64,000 nt of DNA from assembly GCF_028649535.1 (NCBI RefSeq), contig NZ_JAQSJE010000006.1, positions 1-64,000 of the forward strand, given 5' to 3'. Shown in pieces: positions 28,215 through 37,197 of this stretch. A program made the position numbers and the translations under genes. The notes under the pieces were generated by a model. The model saw only the letters and a list, made by a program, of their open reading frames with translations, was not told where the DNA came from and made no database searches. Origin of the DNA: Mannheimia cairinae. Lineage in GTDB: Bacteria > Pseudomonadota > Gammaproteobacteria > Enterobacterales > Pasteurellaceae. How positions within the stretch are numbered: position 1 is the first letter of the stretch; every line of letters begins with the position of its first letter.

Positions 28215-29273
28215 CTAGCTATTTGCCAGCACTAATCTTAATTGTACTGCACTTGGTGTAACAACAGGTAAGAATGCAGCTTCTTTCCAACGGCGGCTAA
28301 AACCTGAAGTGTCATATTTTAAATATCCACGTCCGCCACTAGCTTGTAATTCAAGTAAAATAGTTTGTGCAACAACATCAACAATCTCAATACGCACCTT
28401 AAATAATTCTTTCGGATGCTTTACAAAATAACCCTCTTCATTTAGTCCATTAAATAAACGGGTTTTAATATCATTTAATGCATCAACTTGAGCTTGCCAT
28501 TCTGGTGCCAGAATAGAACGGAACGATAATGTTTTTTCAATTTCTGATAAACTTTTTTCAACCAAACCAAAAGGTAAACCAAATTGCAATCCTAAAAAGG
28601 CTGGGCGAGTTTCTGCCAAAAATTCAGGGGCATTATCAGATAAAATCCACTCATCTTTTAGCTCGACATCTTCAAAAACTAATGCCGTCGTATTTGTTCC
28701 CTGCAGAGCAATAAATTCCAGTTCTTTGGTGCGAGTAAGACCTTCAGCCGTAGAAGGAATAGCAATTACAATAGGGTTTCGCTCATCTTCAAAACCTGCG
28801 ACAAAACTAGCAACAAAACGCTCTGCTCGTAAATTAGTTACCCAAGGTAAGCGGCCATTTAAATAACGTTTGCCATTTTCTTCACGAATAGACACATTTA
28901 GTTCTTCAATACCAGATAAAAATTTCATTGCATTAGATAAACCGGTACCTGCTGTTAAAGTACCTTGCAATAAATCCGCTAAATATGTGTCTCGAGGAAC
29001 CGGATTTTTAGAAGCGATAATATGCTCAATGAAAGTGCGATGCCCCCAAGAGACAAAAGCAGCCGAAAGCGAGAGATTGCCTAGCTCTGCAATGGCTTTA
29101 ATTGCATCAACTAAATTACCGCCATTTCCACCAAGTGCTGTAGGTACCCCCACTTTAAACAGATTTTCTGCTGCAATTTTACTAATAAGTAGATCTGCTC
29201 GCTCATTTGATTGATCTAAGCTTTCTGCGTTTGCTTGCAGCCATTCGATAAAAGATGTTGAAAGTACTGACAT
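28215..29273 (-). CDS. Acyl-CoA-dehydrogenase-like flavoprotein
   Basis: The 352-residue protein shows the fold pattern of acyl-CoA dehydrogenases and related flavin monooxygenases (SfnB/DszC group): N-terminal helical part with GVPTALGGNGGN, a middle beta domain (about 130-220, LNGRLPWVTNLRAERFVASF) and a C-terminal helical bundle ending in SGGRGYLKYDTSGFSRRWKEA. The usual catalytic glutamate cannot be assigned by eye. It lies downstream of a sulfonate/nitrate-type ABC importer but is separated by a terminator, so shared use in sulfur scavenging is inference. Confidence 0.65.
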   Translation of the reverse strand: MSVLSTSFIEWLQANAESLDQSNERADLLISKIAAENLFKVGVPTALGGNGGNLVDAIKAIAELGNLSLSAAFVSWGHRTFIEHIIASKNPVPRDTYLADLLQGTLTAGTGLSNAMKFLSGIEELNVSIREENGKRYLNGRLPWVTNLRAERFVASFVAGFEDERNPIVIAIPSTAEGLTRTKELEFIALQGTNTTALVFEDVELKDEWILSDNAPEFLAETRPAFLGLQFGLPFGLVEKSLSEIEKTLSFRSILAPEWQAQVDALNDIKTRLFNGLNEEGYFVKHPKELFKVRIEIVDVVAQTILLELQASGGRGYLKYDTSGFSRRWKEAAFLPVVTPSAVQLRLVLANS

Positions 29274-29377
29274 TGTGTTTACCTCTTAATAATTGTTTGT
29301 TCTGGGTTTATCTTAATCATCTTTGTTATATCTAAGAAATAAAATAAATTAAGGTAATATGCTTTTTTGGAATAAAA

Positions 29378-29435
29378 ACAAGCGGTTAAATTTCTGAAGA
29401 ATTTTGCAAAATCTTCTTCAAATTTAACCGCTTGC
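29378..29435 (-). terminator. Uptake-signal pair terminator after the ABC operon
   Basis: CAAGCGGTTAAATTT and AAATTTAACCGCTTG form a 15-bp stem made of two inverted uptake signals. On the minus strand it is followed by TTTTTATT, so it should end the ABC transporter transcript. Confidence 0.85.
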
Positions 29436-29444
29436 AATACACTA

Positions 29445-30188
29445 TTACTTACCGCCTTTTGCCATAGCGAGACGAATTAAGCTATCTAATGCCCAGCCAA
29501 TCAAACCGATAATAACGACAACAGCCATTAATTCTGAATAAGCAAGTCTATCTCGTGTATCTAAAATAAAATAACCTAAACCGCTATTCACTCCTAACAT
29601 TTCACAAGGCACTAGCACCACCCACGCAATCCCAACGGCTACTCGTAAGCCTGTGAGAATATGCCCTGTAATAGCCGGTACCGCTATTTTGCAAAGTAAT
29701 TCTTGGCGAGAAGCTGACATTACCTTGCCTAATTGTAACCATTGAGGATCAATATTTTTTACACCTGCAGTGGTTGAAATAATAAGCGACCAGACCGTTG
29801 CAAAAGCTAAGAGAAAATAGATCGGTAAATCGCCTACACCAAGTAACATTACAACAATAGGCATCCACGAAAGTGGGGAGATCATTCGCAATAACTGAAA
29901 TGATGGAGTACAAAGCATTTCTAAATGGCGAGAGAAACCAAGTAGCAAACCAAGTGGTACGCCAATTAACAAGGCTGTTATCAAGCCTACTGCAATGCGT
30001 TGCAAACTAGCTAATAAGTGAGGGAAGATTTCTCCCGAAGAAACCAGCCATAACAAGCTTTGCCACGTTTTATCAGGTGCTAACATTGATGCCATTGGTA
30101 ATTTTTGACTTAACACTGCAACACCTAATTGCCAACTAAGCAACAACAATAATAAACCTGCTAATCCATAAATATATTTTTGTTTCAT
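29445..30188 (-). CDS. ABC transporter permease, SsuC/TauC/NrtB class
   Basis: The 247-residue integral membrane protein has about six helices and the BPD_transp EAA-like loop (NIDPQWLQLGKVMSASRQELLCKIAVPA) that docks on the ATPase. It is the last gene of a three-gene importer, 8 bases after the binding protein. Family assignment is to the nitrate/sulfonate/taurine/bicarbonate group; the actual substrate cannot be read from the sequence. Confidence 0.85.
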   Translation of the reverse strand: MKQKYIYGLAGLLLLLLSWQLGVAVLSQKLPMASMLAPDKTWQSLLWLVSSGEIFPHLLASLQRIAVGLITALLIGVPLGLLLGFSRHLEMLCTPSFQLLRMISPLSWMPIVVMLLGVGDLPIYFLLAFATVWSLIISTTAGVKNIDPQWLQLGKVMSASRQELLCKIAVPAITGHILTGLRVAVGIAWVVLVPCEMLGVNSGLGYFILDTRDRLAYSELMAVVVIIGLIGWALDSLIRLAMAKGGK

Positions 30189-30196
30189 AATTATCC

Positions 30197-31363
30197 TTAT
30201 GCACTAATTTGTTCTGTTCGAGTCCAACCTGCTTGAAGATTGAATGTTTCAATCCACCCGCCTTCTTCAATAGCCTTACGCACAAACTTAGGCTCATTAA
30301 TTGCTTGTGCCGCCTGTGTTGGATCAAGTGATTGTAAAAAAGCGTTATTGCCTGCAATATGTGTTTCTTTTAACATTTTAACCAGCTCTTCCATATAAGA
30401 ATCAAAAGGATAGGGTTGGAAACCAATGCGATCTTGATGCCACTGAGGGTTTAAAATAGCCCCCGTTTCAACATATTTATCCCATTGAGATTGGCTTGGG
30501 GCAAGAACGTTTTCTAGAACTTTCTGATCGTGTGGTGTATAGCCGCTGCTACGAGCTAATAATTTGGCCGTTTCAGCTCGATTAGCAAGAGTAAACGCTT
30601 GAGCTTCTGTTAAAGCATTTACCACTTTTTGTACCCATTCTGGGCGATTTTGAATATCATATTCGTGCATTAAAGTTAAACAACAAGCGTGATCTTTCCA
30701 TACATCGCCACTAAAACGTAACACTTTTCCCACACCTTTTTCTTCGGCTAATGCATTAAAAGGTTCCGCCACAATAAAGCCGGAAATGGCTTGGCTGGCT
30801 AAGGCCGCCACCATATCGGAAGGAGCCATTACGCTTAAACGGACTTCCCCTTTGTTTGGCGATTTCTCAGTAATTTTTAGTCCGTTTTCCCGTAATAATC
30901 GTTGTAAAACGATATTATGAATGGAATACCAAAAAGGAATCGCCACTGTTTTACCTGATAATTCGGCAATACTATTAATTTCTGGATGAACAGTTAAAGC
31001 CGAACCTGCCAAATGATTCCACATCACAGCTTTAACAGGTGCATTGGCTCCATATTTTGCCCATAAGCTCATTGGGGAGAGCAAATGCACTACATTCACA
31101 TTGCCACTTAAAAAAGCTTCCACTAATTGTGCCCAACTACGAAACATTACTGGTTTTTCCACCTGCACACCGTGCTTTTCAAATAAGCCTTTAGAGTGAG
31201 CAACTAGCAGTGGTGTAGCATCTGTAATAGGTAAATAACCAATCACAAGCGGTCGATTTTCAGCTGTTTTTTGCACTTGCTCACAGGCTTGTAGCAATGG
31301 CAGACTACCAGCTAAAGAAAATAAGCTCAGCAGTTTCATAAAATCACGACGTTGTTGATCCAT
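30197..31363 (-). CDS. ABC substrate-binding lipoprotein with Tat signal
   Basis: The 388-residue protein begins MDQQRRDFMKLLSLFSLAGS, a twin-arginine motif (RRDFMK), and then LLQAC, a lipobox with Cys27. It should therefore be a Tat-exported lipoprotein. The body (PLVIGYLPITDATPLLVAHS, KTVAIPFWYSIHNIVLQRLL) belongs to the NrtA/SsuA/TauA-like periplasmic-binding class. Middle gene of the importer. The Tat route suggests folding or cofactor loading before export. Substrate unknown: sulfonates, nitrate-like anions or a thiamine-precursor are all possible. Confidence 0.85.
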   Translation of the reverse strand: MDQQRRDFMKLLSLFSLAGSLPLLQACEQVQKTAENRPLVIGYLPITDATPLLVAHSKGLFEKHGVQVEKPVMFRSWAQLVEAFLSGNVNVVHLLSPMSLWAKYGANAPVKAVMWNHLAGSALTVHPEINSIAELSGKTVAIPFWYSIHNIVLQRLLRENGLKITEKSPNKGEVRLSVMAPSDMVAALASQAISGFIVAEPFNALAEEKGVGKVLRFSGDVWKDHACCLTLMHEYDIQNRPEWVQKVVNALTEAQAFTLANRAETAKLLARSSGYTPHDQKVLENVLAPSQSQWDKYVETGAILNPQWHQDRIGFQPYPFDSYMEELVKMLKETHIAGNNAFLQSLDPTQAAQAINEPKFVRKAIEEGGWIETFNLQAGWTRTEQISA

Positions 31364-31375
31364 ATATTCTCCTTG

Positions 31376-32167
31376 CTAAATAATAAAATCGACCGTTTGC
31401 TCTTGCAGATTTCTCTGTTGGGCTTGTCGTAATGCTTGCAAAATATCTACCCGTATATGATTTAAGCACAATAAATCTGTTCTCGGAAAAGGTTCACTAA
31501 GGTGCCATTTCCCGACAATATGAGCAGGTGAGCTACCTAACAACAGCACGTCATCAGATACTAATAACGCTTCATCAATATCGTGCGTAACCATCACCGC
31601 AGCTGCATTATGGTGGCGAACGATATCGTGTAATAGTGTTTGCATTTGCGTGCGAATAACCGCGTCTAACGCAGAAAAGGGTTCGTCCAATAAAATAACT
31701 TTAGGCTTTCGGGCTAAAGCTCTAGCTAAATTCACTCGTTGTGCCATCCCTCCTGATAATTCGTGGGGCATTGCATCAATAGCGTGACTTAGCCCAACCT
31801 CCTCCAAGGCTGATTCTACCCTCTGCTGAATTTCTACTTTGGTAAGTGGTACTCGACATTGAAAATCAAGCCCAAATGCGACATTCTGCCGAACAGTTAG
31901 CCAGGGCAATAAGGTAGCCGATTGAAAGACGAAACCAACATCTGGATGTGGCTTTTGAATATCTTCCCCAAATAATGACACCTTTCCACTTAATGCCTTA
32001 TCTAGCCCTGCCACGACACGCAATAAAGATGATTTTCCAACGCCACTAGAGCCTAAAATCGAGGTCAGCGTTCCGTTATCAACTTCAAAACTTACCTCTT
32101 GCAAAATTGTCGTTTTCTGTTTGTTTTTTTCATAACCGAGAGATAAATTCGTAATACTCAGACTCAT
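31376..32167 (-). CDS. ABC transporter ATP-binding protein, SsuB/TauB class
   Basis: The 263-residue ATPase has Walker A LGSSGVGKSSLLR, the Q-loop VFQSATLLPWLTV, signature LSGGMAQRVNLARAL and Walker B VILLDEPFSALD followed by the H-loop MVTHDIDEA. LLPWLTVRQNVAFGL is typical of the nitrate/sulfonate/taurine importers. It is the first gene of the operon, 12 bases before the binding protein. About 100 bases upstream begins the remnant of an artI-like gene on the other strand. Confidence 0.88.
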   Translation of the reverse strand: MSLSITNLSLGYEKNKQKTTILQEVSFEVDNGTLTSILGSSGVGKSSLLRVVAGLDKALSGKVSLFGEDIQKPHPDVGFVFQSATLLPWLTVRQNVAFGLDFQCRVPLTKVEIQQRVESALEEVGLSHAIDAMPHELSGGMAQRVNLARALARKPKVILLDEPFSALDAVIRTQMQTLLHDIVRHHNAAAVMVTHDIDEALLVSDDVLLLGSSPAHIVGKWHLSEPFPRTDLLCLNHIRVDILQALRQAQQRNLQEQTVDFII

Positions 32168-32267
32168 AGATTCCCTTTTTTCATTGTTTGTGAATGTAGT
32201 GAAAATAGAGGAATTTATTTATAAAAGAAAAGAATTAGAAATTAGGAAATAGAACTATTTGTTATGA

Positions 32268-32663
32268 AAATGTGATAAGAAAAAAGGGGTAGATTTTTCA
32301 ACAGTAAAAACCATTGGTGTACAAAATGGTACAACTTATCAAAACTACTTAGCTAAAGAGAAAAAGGAGTACCAAGTTAAATCTTACGCCTCTTATCAGA
32401 ATGCGATTTTAGATATTCAAAATGGCCGTATTGATGCAATTTTTGGCGATGTTCCCGTGCTTGCAGAAATGGCTAAGAAAAATGAAGGTTTAGATTTTGT
32501 TGGCGAACAAATTGAGAATCCAACTTATTTTGGTAATGGTTTAGGCATTGCAACTAACTTCCAAAATCAAGCGTTGGTTGATCAATTTAATCACGCTTTA
32601 AAAGTTATTAAAGAAAACGGCGAATACCAAAAAATCTATGATAAATGGATGAGTGCTAACTAA
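32268..32663 (+). pseudogene. 3' remnant of an arginine-binding-protein (ArtI/ArtJ-like) gene
   Basis: The frame open from 32268 to the stop at 32663 encodes the C-terminal half of a small amino-acid-binding protein: TIGVQNGTTYQNYL, YASYQNAILDIQNGRIDAIFGD, then GLGIATNFQNQALVDQFNHA and YQKIYDKWMSAN at the end. ArtI-type proteins have about 240 residues and a signal peptide; only about 130 are left. There is a stop just upstream and no start with a ribosome-binding site, so the signal peptide and first lobe are gone. artM, artQ and artP are not adjacent. The break lies close to the start of the ABC operon, suggesting a past rearrangement. A GTG at 32457 could not make a useful protein. Confidence 0.85.
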
Positions 32664-32668
32664 AATAC

Positions 32669-32719
32669 AAGCGGTCAAAATTTGCAAAAATTTTACAAAT
32701 TTTGACCGCTTATTTTTAT
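32669..32719 (+). terminator. Uptake-signal pair terminator after the artI remnant
   Basis: AAGCGGTCAAAATTTG and CAAATTTTGACCGCTT are inverted uptake signals forming a long stem, followed by ATTTTTATT. The element survives although the gene before it is broken. Confidence 0.85.
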
Positions 32720-32729
32720 TAGACGTATT

Positions 32730-33590
32730 CTACTTAGATAGCTTCATTTCCATAGCAGCTTTCAAATTCCCTAGCATTTCATAACGTTTACGATACATTG
32801 AGCGTTTTTTGCTTGGGATATCTTCTAATTTCTTACTTTCAAGTTCTAGTGGCAATTTCCAATATTTCCCAAGTTCGCCATTTGATTCAGCAAAGATTGC
32901 ATCATAATCTACAACATAGCGCTTGCTTTGTACAAAACGAGATTTATTTTGATACTTTTGTGGAATGCCTAATAAACTTTGATAACCTAAAACCGTAGTT
33001 AATGCTTTCATTGCTTCGACCATTAAATAAGCAGGACGTAAACCGTGGCAATTTTTGGTTAGCTGTTTTACTAATTCTTTTGCCCCTTCAAAGTTCGGGC
33101 CTTGAATTACGGCAATTAAGAGGCTTTCTTCTAATTTTCCAAAAGTAAGCAAATAAATTAGTTGCTGTGTTGGTTTATAACGTAGTTCTAATGCCCAGAA
33201 ACCCTCCATAGGCTGGTGTTCATTAATATTTAGCCATAACTCAAAGTCAGGAATTATTTCGCCAAAACTAATTACATTTTCCCATAGTGGAGGAAGATGA
33301 TTAAGTTTTTGTGGTAAAAATAATAAATTGTCGCAGATCTTTTGTAAGCGTTGCTTTGCTGAAAAGCGCTTATCTAAAAAACGATGAGCAACAGGATAGC
33401 TATAATTAGGGCGAGATGTTAATAGTGGAATTAATAGTGGATTAGCCTCGACAAATTGAGTAAACTTCTTAATTCTAGCTTTATGTAATAAAGAGCGGAG
33501 GTTATAACGTAAACGCTTTTTTGCGTAGGATTTTTTTCCTTGATTTGGGTAGAGAGCCTCAGCAGTAGGCCATTGATATTGATTCTTCAT
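32730..33590 (-). CDS. VirK/YbjX family protein (DUF535)
   Basis: The 286-residue protein matches the DUF535/VirK family: a basic N terminus, HRFLDKRFSAKQRLQKICDN, the core EGFWALELRYKPTQQLIYLLTFG and AVIQGPNFEGAKELVKQLTKNCHGLRP-like residues, then SKRYVVDYDAIFAESNG and KKRSMYRKRYEML near the C terminus. No signal peptide or membrane helix is seen. Members are linked to virulence and antimicrobial-peptide resistance in Shigella and Salmonella, but the biochemical role is unknown. It stands alone between two uptake-signal pairs. Confidence 0.8.
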   Translation of the reverse strand: MKNQYQWPTAEALYPNQGKKSYAKKRLRYNLRSLLHKARIKKFTQFVEANPLLIPLLTSRPNYSYPVAHRFLDKRFSAKQRLQKICDNLLFLPQKLNHLPPLWENVISFGEIIPDFELWLNINEHQPMEGFWALELRYKPTQQLIYLLTFGKLEESLLIAVIQGPNFEGAKELVKQLTKNCHGLRPAYLMVEAMKALTTVLGYQSLLGIPQKYQNKSRFVQSKRYVVDYDAIFAESNGELGKYWKLPLELESKKLEDIPSKKRSMYRKRYEMLGNLKAAMEMKLSK

Positions 33591-33607
33591 TTTTAAAATT
33601 ATATAGA

Positions 33608-33650
33608 AAGCGGTTATTTTGCAAAATTATACGTAAAAACAACCGCTTGT
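33608..33650 (-). terminator. Uptake-signal pair after hslU
   Basis: AAGCGGTT (33608-33615) and AACCGCTTGT (33641-33650) are inverted uptake signals directly after the hslU stop. The T-run on the minus strand is weak (TCTATAT), so termination is probable rather than clear. Confidence 0.5.
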
Positions 33651-33660
33651 GTAACCTAAA

Positions 33661-34983
33661 CTATAAAATAAATCGACTTAAATCTTCATTCTCTACCACG
33701 TCATTTAACGCTTCTGAGACATATTTCTCATCAATAACGATTTTCTCGCCTGCTCGTTCACTTGCGTCAAAAGAAATACCATCCATTAAACGTTCAAGTA
33801 CGGTGTGTAAACGACGAGCCCCGATATTTTCCGTTTTCTCATTTACACGGAAGGCTGATTCGGCAATTTTGCTGATACCGTCTTGCGTGAATTCAACATC
33901 AACACCTTCTGTTTTCATTAACTCACGATATTGTAAAGTTAATGAGGCATTAGGCTCGGTTAAAATACGCTCAAAATCTTCTTTAGTGAGAGATTTTAAC
34001 TCCACACGAATCGGTAAACGGCCTTGCAATTCAGGCAGTAAATCTGACGGGCGAGCAACTTGGAACGCACCCGAACAGATAAATAGAATGTGGTCGGTTT
34101 TTACCATACCGTGTTTGGTATTTACGGTTGAACCTTCGATAATAGGTAGTAAATCACGCTGAACCCCTTCACGAGAAACATCGCCACCAGAATGTTCGCT
34201 CTTTTTACAGATCTTATCGATCTCATCAATAAAGACGATACCGTGCTGTTCAACCGCCTCAATCGCTTGCTGTTTTAGCTCTTCAGGATTGACTAATTTT
34301 GCCGCCTCTTCATCTAACATTATTTTTAACGCATCTTTAATTTTCATTTTGCGTTTTTTGGTTTTATTTGGCGACATTCCTTCAAATAGCGATTGAAGTT
34401 GAGATGTCATCTCTTCCATACCCGGTGGAGTCATAATTTCAACGCTTACTTGTGCCGCAACATCAATTTCGATCTCTTTATCGTCTAACTGACCTTCACG
34501 TAATTTTTTACGGAACACTTGGCGGGTTGAGCTGTTATCTGACTCTTGCACATTGCCCCATTGATCTTTTGCAGGTGGCAATAACACATCTAAAATGCGA
34601 TCTTCTGCTGCGTCTTGTGCACGCATTTTATTTTTTTCGACCGCTTGAGATTTTACTAATTTTGCCGCAACATCGGTTAAGTCTTTGATAATAGACTCAA
34701 CTTCTTTACCAACATAACCCACTTCAGTGAATTTTGTTGCCTCAACTTTAATAAAAGGGGCATTCGCTAGTTTTGCTAAACGGCGAGCAATTTCCGTTTT
34801 ACCCACACCTGTTGGGCCAATCATTAAAATATTTTTAGGGGTAACTTCTTGGCGGAGATCTTCAGGAAGCTGCATTCTTCTCCAGCGGTTACGTAAAGCA
34901 ATCGCTACTGCACGTTTAGCTTCATTTTGTCCGATAATGTGTGCATCTAATTCCGATACAATTTCACGAGGGGTCATTGACAT
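33661..34983 (-). CDS. hslU: ATP-dependent protease ATPase subunit HslU
   Basis: The 440-residue AAA+ unfoldase has [17 protein letters not shown] at the N terminus, Walker [15 protein letters not shown], the pore motif GYVGKEVE, the inserted I domain (about 110-240), Walker [10 protein letters not shown] and the sensor-2 region [13 protein letters not shown]. It feeds unfolded substrates to HslV. Length matches E. coli (443). hslV lies upstream on the same strand, but 254 bases away instead of the usual few bases, because repeats fill the gap. Confidence 0.97.
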   Translation of the reverse strand: MSMTPREIVSELDAHIIGQNEAKRAVAIALRNRWRRMQLPEDLRQEVTPKNILMIGPTGVGKTEIARRLAKLANAPFIKVEATKFTEVGYVGKEVESIIKDLTDVAAKLVKSQAVEKNKMRAQDAAEDRILDVLLPPAKDQWGNVQESDNSSTRQVFRKKLREGQLDDKEIEIDVAAQVSVEIMTPPGMEEMTSQLQSLFEGMSPNKTKKRKMKIKDALKIMLDEEAAKLVNPEELKQQAIEAVEQHGIVFIDEIDKICKKSEHSGGDVSREGVQRDLLPIIEGSTVNTKHGMVKTDHILFICSGAFQVARPSDLLPELQGRLPIRVELKSLTKEDFERILTEPNASLTLQYRELMKTEGVDVEFTQDGISKIAESAFRVNEKTENIGARRLHTVLERLMDGISFDASERAGEKIVIDEKYVSEALNDVVENEDLSRFIL

Positions 34984-35005
34984 ATATTCTGTTCCTTCTA
35001 AATCA

Positions 35006-35120
35006 TTCCCCTCTTTAGCAAATAGGGCTGAGGGAGATTTGGCAGAATTACATTACGCTCATACGAAAATTTGATCCTGTCATCAAATCTCCCCTAACCC
35101 CTCTTTTCTAAAGAGGGGGA
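35006..35120. repeat. 115-base MITE-like palindromic element between hslV and hslU
   Basis: The left arm (35006-35040) is TTCCCCTCTTTAGCAAATAG then GGCTGAGGGAGATTT. The right arm (35082-35120) is its imperfect reverse complement, ending in CTCTTTTCTAAAGAGGGGGA. The arms flank about 41 unique bases. Each arm is the same unit as at 14800-14836. It carries no gene, so any movement would need help in trans. Confidence 0.7.
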
Positions 35121-35125
35121 CTTTT

Positions 35126-35201
35126 TTAACTTCTTCAATTACGTGGTTGTGATTAGTATAAATATCGCCTGCAATTTTTAGGCTTATGCCACGATTTCTT
35201 T
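35126..35201 (-). pseudogene. Degenerate duplicate of the hslV 3' end
   Basis: Read on the minus strand, this stretch encodes [17 protein letters not shown] with one small frame slip near the stop, against [20 protein letters not shown] in the real hslV end (35238-35325). It lacks the six bases GATATC and has several substitutions. No start or catalytic part is present. The copy and the real end are each preceded on their left by a CCCCT-type palindrome, so the duplicated unit, about 112 bases, includes that palindrome. Confidence 0.8.
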
Positions 35202-35209
35202 CTAACTAA

Positions 35210-35232
35210 CTCCCCTTTTCTAAAAAGGGGAA
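35210..35232. repeat. Short palindromic repeat copy at the hslV stop
   Basis: CTCCCCTTTTCTAAAAAGGGGAA (23 bases) is a diverged copy of the CCCCTCTTTAGAAAAGAGGGG unit. It sits 5 bases from the hslV stop and may work as its terminator on the minus strand. Confidence 0.6.
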
Positions 35233-35237
35233 CATTT

Positions 35238-35759
35238 TTAAACTTCTTCAATCACGTGGTTGTGGTTGGTGTAAATATCGATATCGCCTGCAATTTTTAA
35301 TGCTTCTGCAACAATCTCTTTTGCTGATAAATTATTTTCCGTTCTTAACAGTGCAAGGGCTGCTGATTTGGCATAATTTCCGCCTGAGCCAATAGCTAGC
35401 ACATCTTGTTCGGGCTCAATCACATCACCAGAACCTGAAACTAATAAGAATTCGCTTTCATTGGCGACAATCATCATTGCTTCTAGGCGACGTAAAGCAC
35501 GTTCTGTACGCCACTCTTTGGCTAACTCCACCGCCGATTTCACTAAATGCCCTTGGTGTAATTCCAATTTTTTCTCAAATAAATCACGTAAAATGAAGGC
35601 ATCTGCCGTTGAACCGGCAAAGCCTGTAATTACTTTATCTTTGTATAAACGGCGAACTTTTCTTACCGTGCCTTTTTCAACGCAATTTCCAAGCGTTGCT
35701 TGCCCGTCACCACCGATAGCGACTTTGCCATCTTTACGTACGCATACAATCGTTGTCAT
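35238..35759 (-). CDS. hslV: ATP-dependent protease peptidase subunit HslV
   Basis: The 173-residue protein starts [20 protein letters not shown]; removal of Met exposes the catalytic N-terminal Thr of the proteasome-beta fold. The conserved [10 protein letters not shown] and [13 protein letters not shown] motifs are present. It forms a double hexamer capped by HslU and degrades regulators and misfolded proteins. Length matches E. coli (176). It is followed by the repeat-filled gap that separates it from hslU. Confidence 0.97.
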   Translation of the reverse strand: MTTIVCVRKDGKVAIGGDGQATLGNCVEKGTVRKVRRLYKDKVITGFAGSTADAFILRDLFEKKLELHQGHLVKSAVELAKEWRTERALRRLEAMMIVANESEFLLVSGSGDVIEPEQDVLAIGSGGNYAKSAALALLRTENNLSAKEIVAEALKIAGDIDIYTNHNHVIEEV

Positions 35760-35850
35760 TTTAAATCCTTCTTTTTAAGAAAACTCTCGACTATGTGGGG
35801 AATGCTTCTTGATTTTTCAAGCACAAGCGGTCATTTTTATTTTATCTTTT

Positions 35851-35882
35851 ACAAAAAATGGCTTGAATTTCTTCAAGCCATT
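35851..35882 (-). terminator. Terminator of cybB
   Basis: AATGGCTTGAA (35858-35868) pairs with TTCAAGCCATT (35872-35882), followed on the minus strand by TTTTGT. Confidence 0.85.
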
Positions 35883-35891
35883 ATCTTAAAT

Positions 35892-36398
35892 TCAGTGCAT
35901 CATTCGATTTAAAATCTTTTCACCTTTAATCTGATGATAAATTGCCATTATGATATGGCCTGCCGCTAAAACAAATAATGCCCAAGCTAATGTGCCGTGC
36001 AATGAATTACCTATTGAAGTCATCCATTCAATTTTTTGTGCTGCATCATCCATCACTTTAACACCAAAAACTTCTAGAGGGCCTCTTGCACCACCGTATT
36101 GACGAATAAGTGCGGTAAGTGGTACTAGAACCATTAGTAAATAAAGTACTGAATGCCCCAAAACAACAAATATATTGCTTGGCTGAGGGCGGTTTTTTCG
36201 ATTGATTTTTGCCCATATTACACGAAGGATAATAAGCACCATTAAAATGGTACCTACCGATTTATGATAAGGTAATAGTGAGCGGAATGATTCTTCATCT
36301 AATAGTCCTGTATAAAGCATAAAACCAAAACAAAGTGCCATAGACCAATGTAAGATACGGCTGATTGTGCCATAAGTTTGTCCGTTATCTGAACGCAT
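35892..36398 (-). CDS. cybB: Cytochrome b561 family protein
   Basis: The 168-residue membrane protein has four helices with haem-ligand histidines in ISRILHWSMAL, LLPYHKSVGT and SLHGTLAWALFVLAAGHIIMA. This is the bacterial cytochrome b561 (CybB) pattern, a superoxide:quinone or quinol redox protein. Length is near E. coli CybB (176). Monocistronic with its own terminator; divergent partners are absent. Confidence 0.88.
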   Translation of the reverse strand: MRSDNGQTYGTISRILHWSMALCFGFMLYTGLLDEESFRSLLPYHKSVGTILMVLIILRVIWAKINRKNRPQPSNIFVVLGHSVLYLLMVLVPLTALIRQYGGARGPLEVFGVKVMDDAAQKIEWMTSIGNSLHGTLAWALFVLAAGHIIMAIYHQIKGEKILNRMMH

Positions 36399-36454
36399 AT
36401 ATTTCTCCTAAAAAATATTAGGCATAGTGTAGTTTTTATTTTTTAATAAACAAT

Positions 36455-37183
36455 TTAATTATAGCTATTATTACAATTTATATTTTTATTTAGCCGCATA
36501 CTTATTGGCTTTCCATCTTTTATGATTATATCCATTTTATAAATAAGCGTTTGCACATTATTTACCATTGCTATTTCAAATAATTCGGCATATTTAGGGT
36601 CAATTTGTTCAGCAACTTTAAACTGCTCAATGCCTGTATGCAAAATTGCGAAAAAAATGACCGCTTGTAAGTCTTGTTGAGCGATTGTTGTCAACTCTCG
36701 TAAGTGCTTTTGCCCTCGTTCAGTTTTGGCATCGGGGAACATTCCAACCCCGTTTTCAGTTAAAAGTGTGGTGGATTTTACTTCCACAAAACAGTCGGGT
36801 AAGCCATTTGCTTTTAGTAAGAAATCAATACGGCTATTTTCTGAGCCATATTTCTGTTCTGGTAAGATTTGGGGATAGCAAGCAAGCTCGTGAATCCACT
36901 GATTTTCTAACGCTTCTTGCACAAGTTGATTGGCTCGTTGAGTATTTACGCAGATAAAATCCCCAGCCTGAGTTTGGGTAAGCTCCCAAGTGTGAGCATA
37001 TTTGCGTTTCGGGTTATCGGAAGTCGAAAACCAAACGGTGTCGCCAGCTGTCGCACAACCTGTCATTGCACCTGTATTTGGGCAGTGAATGGTAATTTGT
37101 TCGCCAGTTGGTAATTTAATATCGGCAAGAAATCGTTTATAACGGCGAATTAAAATGCCGTGTGAAAGATGAGGAAAAAGCAT
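36455..37183 (-). CDS. sfsA: Sugar fermentation stimulation protein SfsA
   Basis: The 242-residue protein contains [20 protein letters not shown] and the diagnostic [11 protein letters not shown], followed by [21 protein letters not shown] and the nuclease-like ENSRIDFLL...[10 protein letters not shown] segment. SfsA binds DNA and affects maltose use in E. coli; the fold resembles a nuclease. The frame extends to 37282, but that would overlap the upstream permease; the ATG at 37183 matches E. coli SfsA. It is the last gene of a VOC-EamA-sfsA unit. Confidence 0.92.
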   Translation of the reverse strand: MLFPHLSHGILIRRYKRFLADIKLPTGEQITIHCPNTGAMTGCATAGDTVWFSTSDNPKRKYAHTWELTQTQAGDFICVNTQRANQLVQEALENQWIHELACYPQILPEQKYGSENSRIDFLLKANGLPDCFVEVKSTTLLTENGVGMFPDAKTERGQKHLRELTTIAQQDLQAVIFFAILHTGIEQFKVAEQIDPKYAELFEIAMVNNVQTLIYKMDIIIKDGKPISMRLNKNINCNNSYN

Positions 37184-37197
37184 TGTAAAAAATCCAC

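Noticed and set aside
32457-32663. Small 68-residue gene starting at a GTG
   Set aside because: The frame extends further upstream with ArtI-like sequence and no ribosome-binding site, so it is part of a truncated gene.
28215-32663. Mobile element or genomic island around the ABC operon
   Set aside because: No transposase, integrase, target duplication or flanking tRNA was found; base composition and uptake signals look native.
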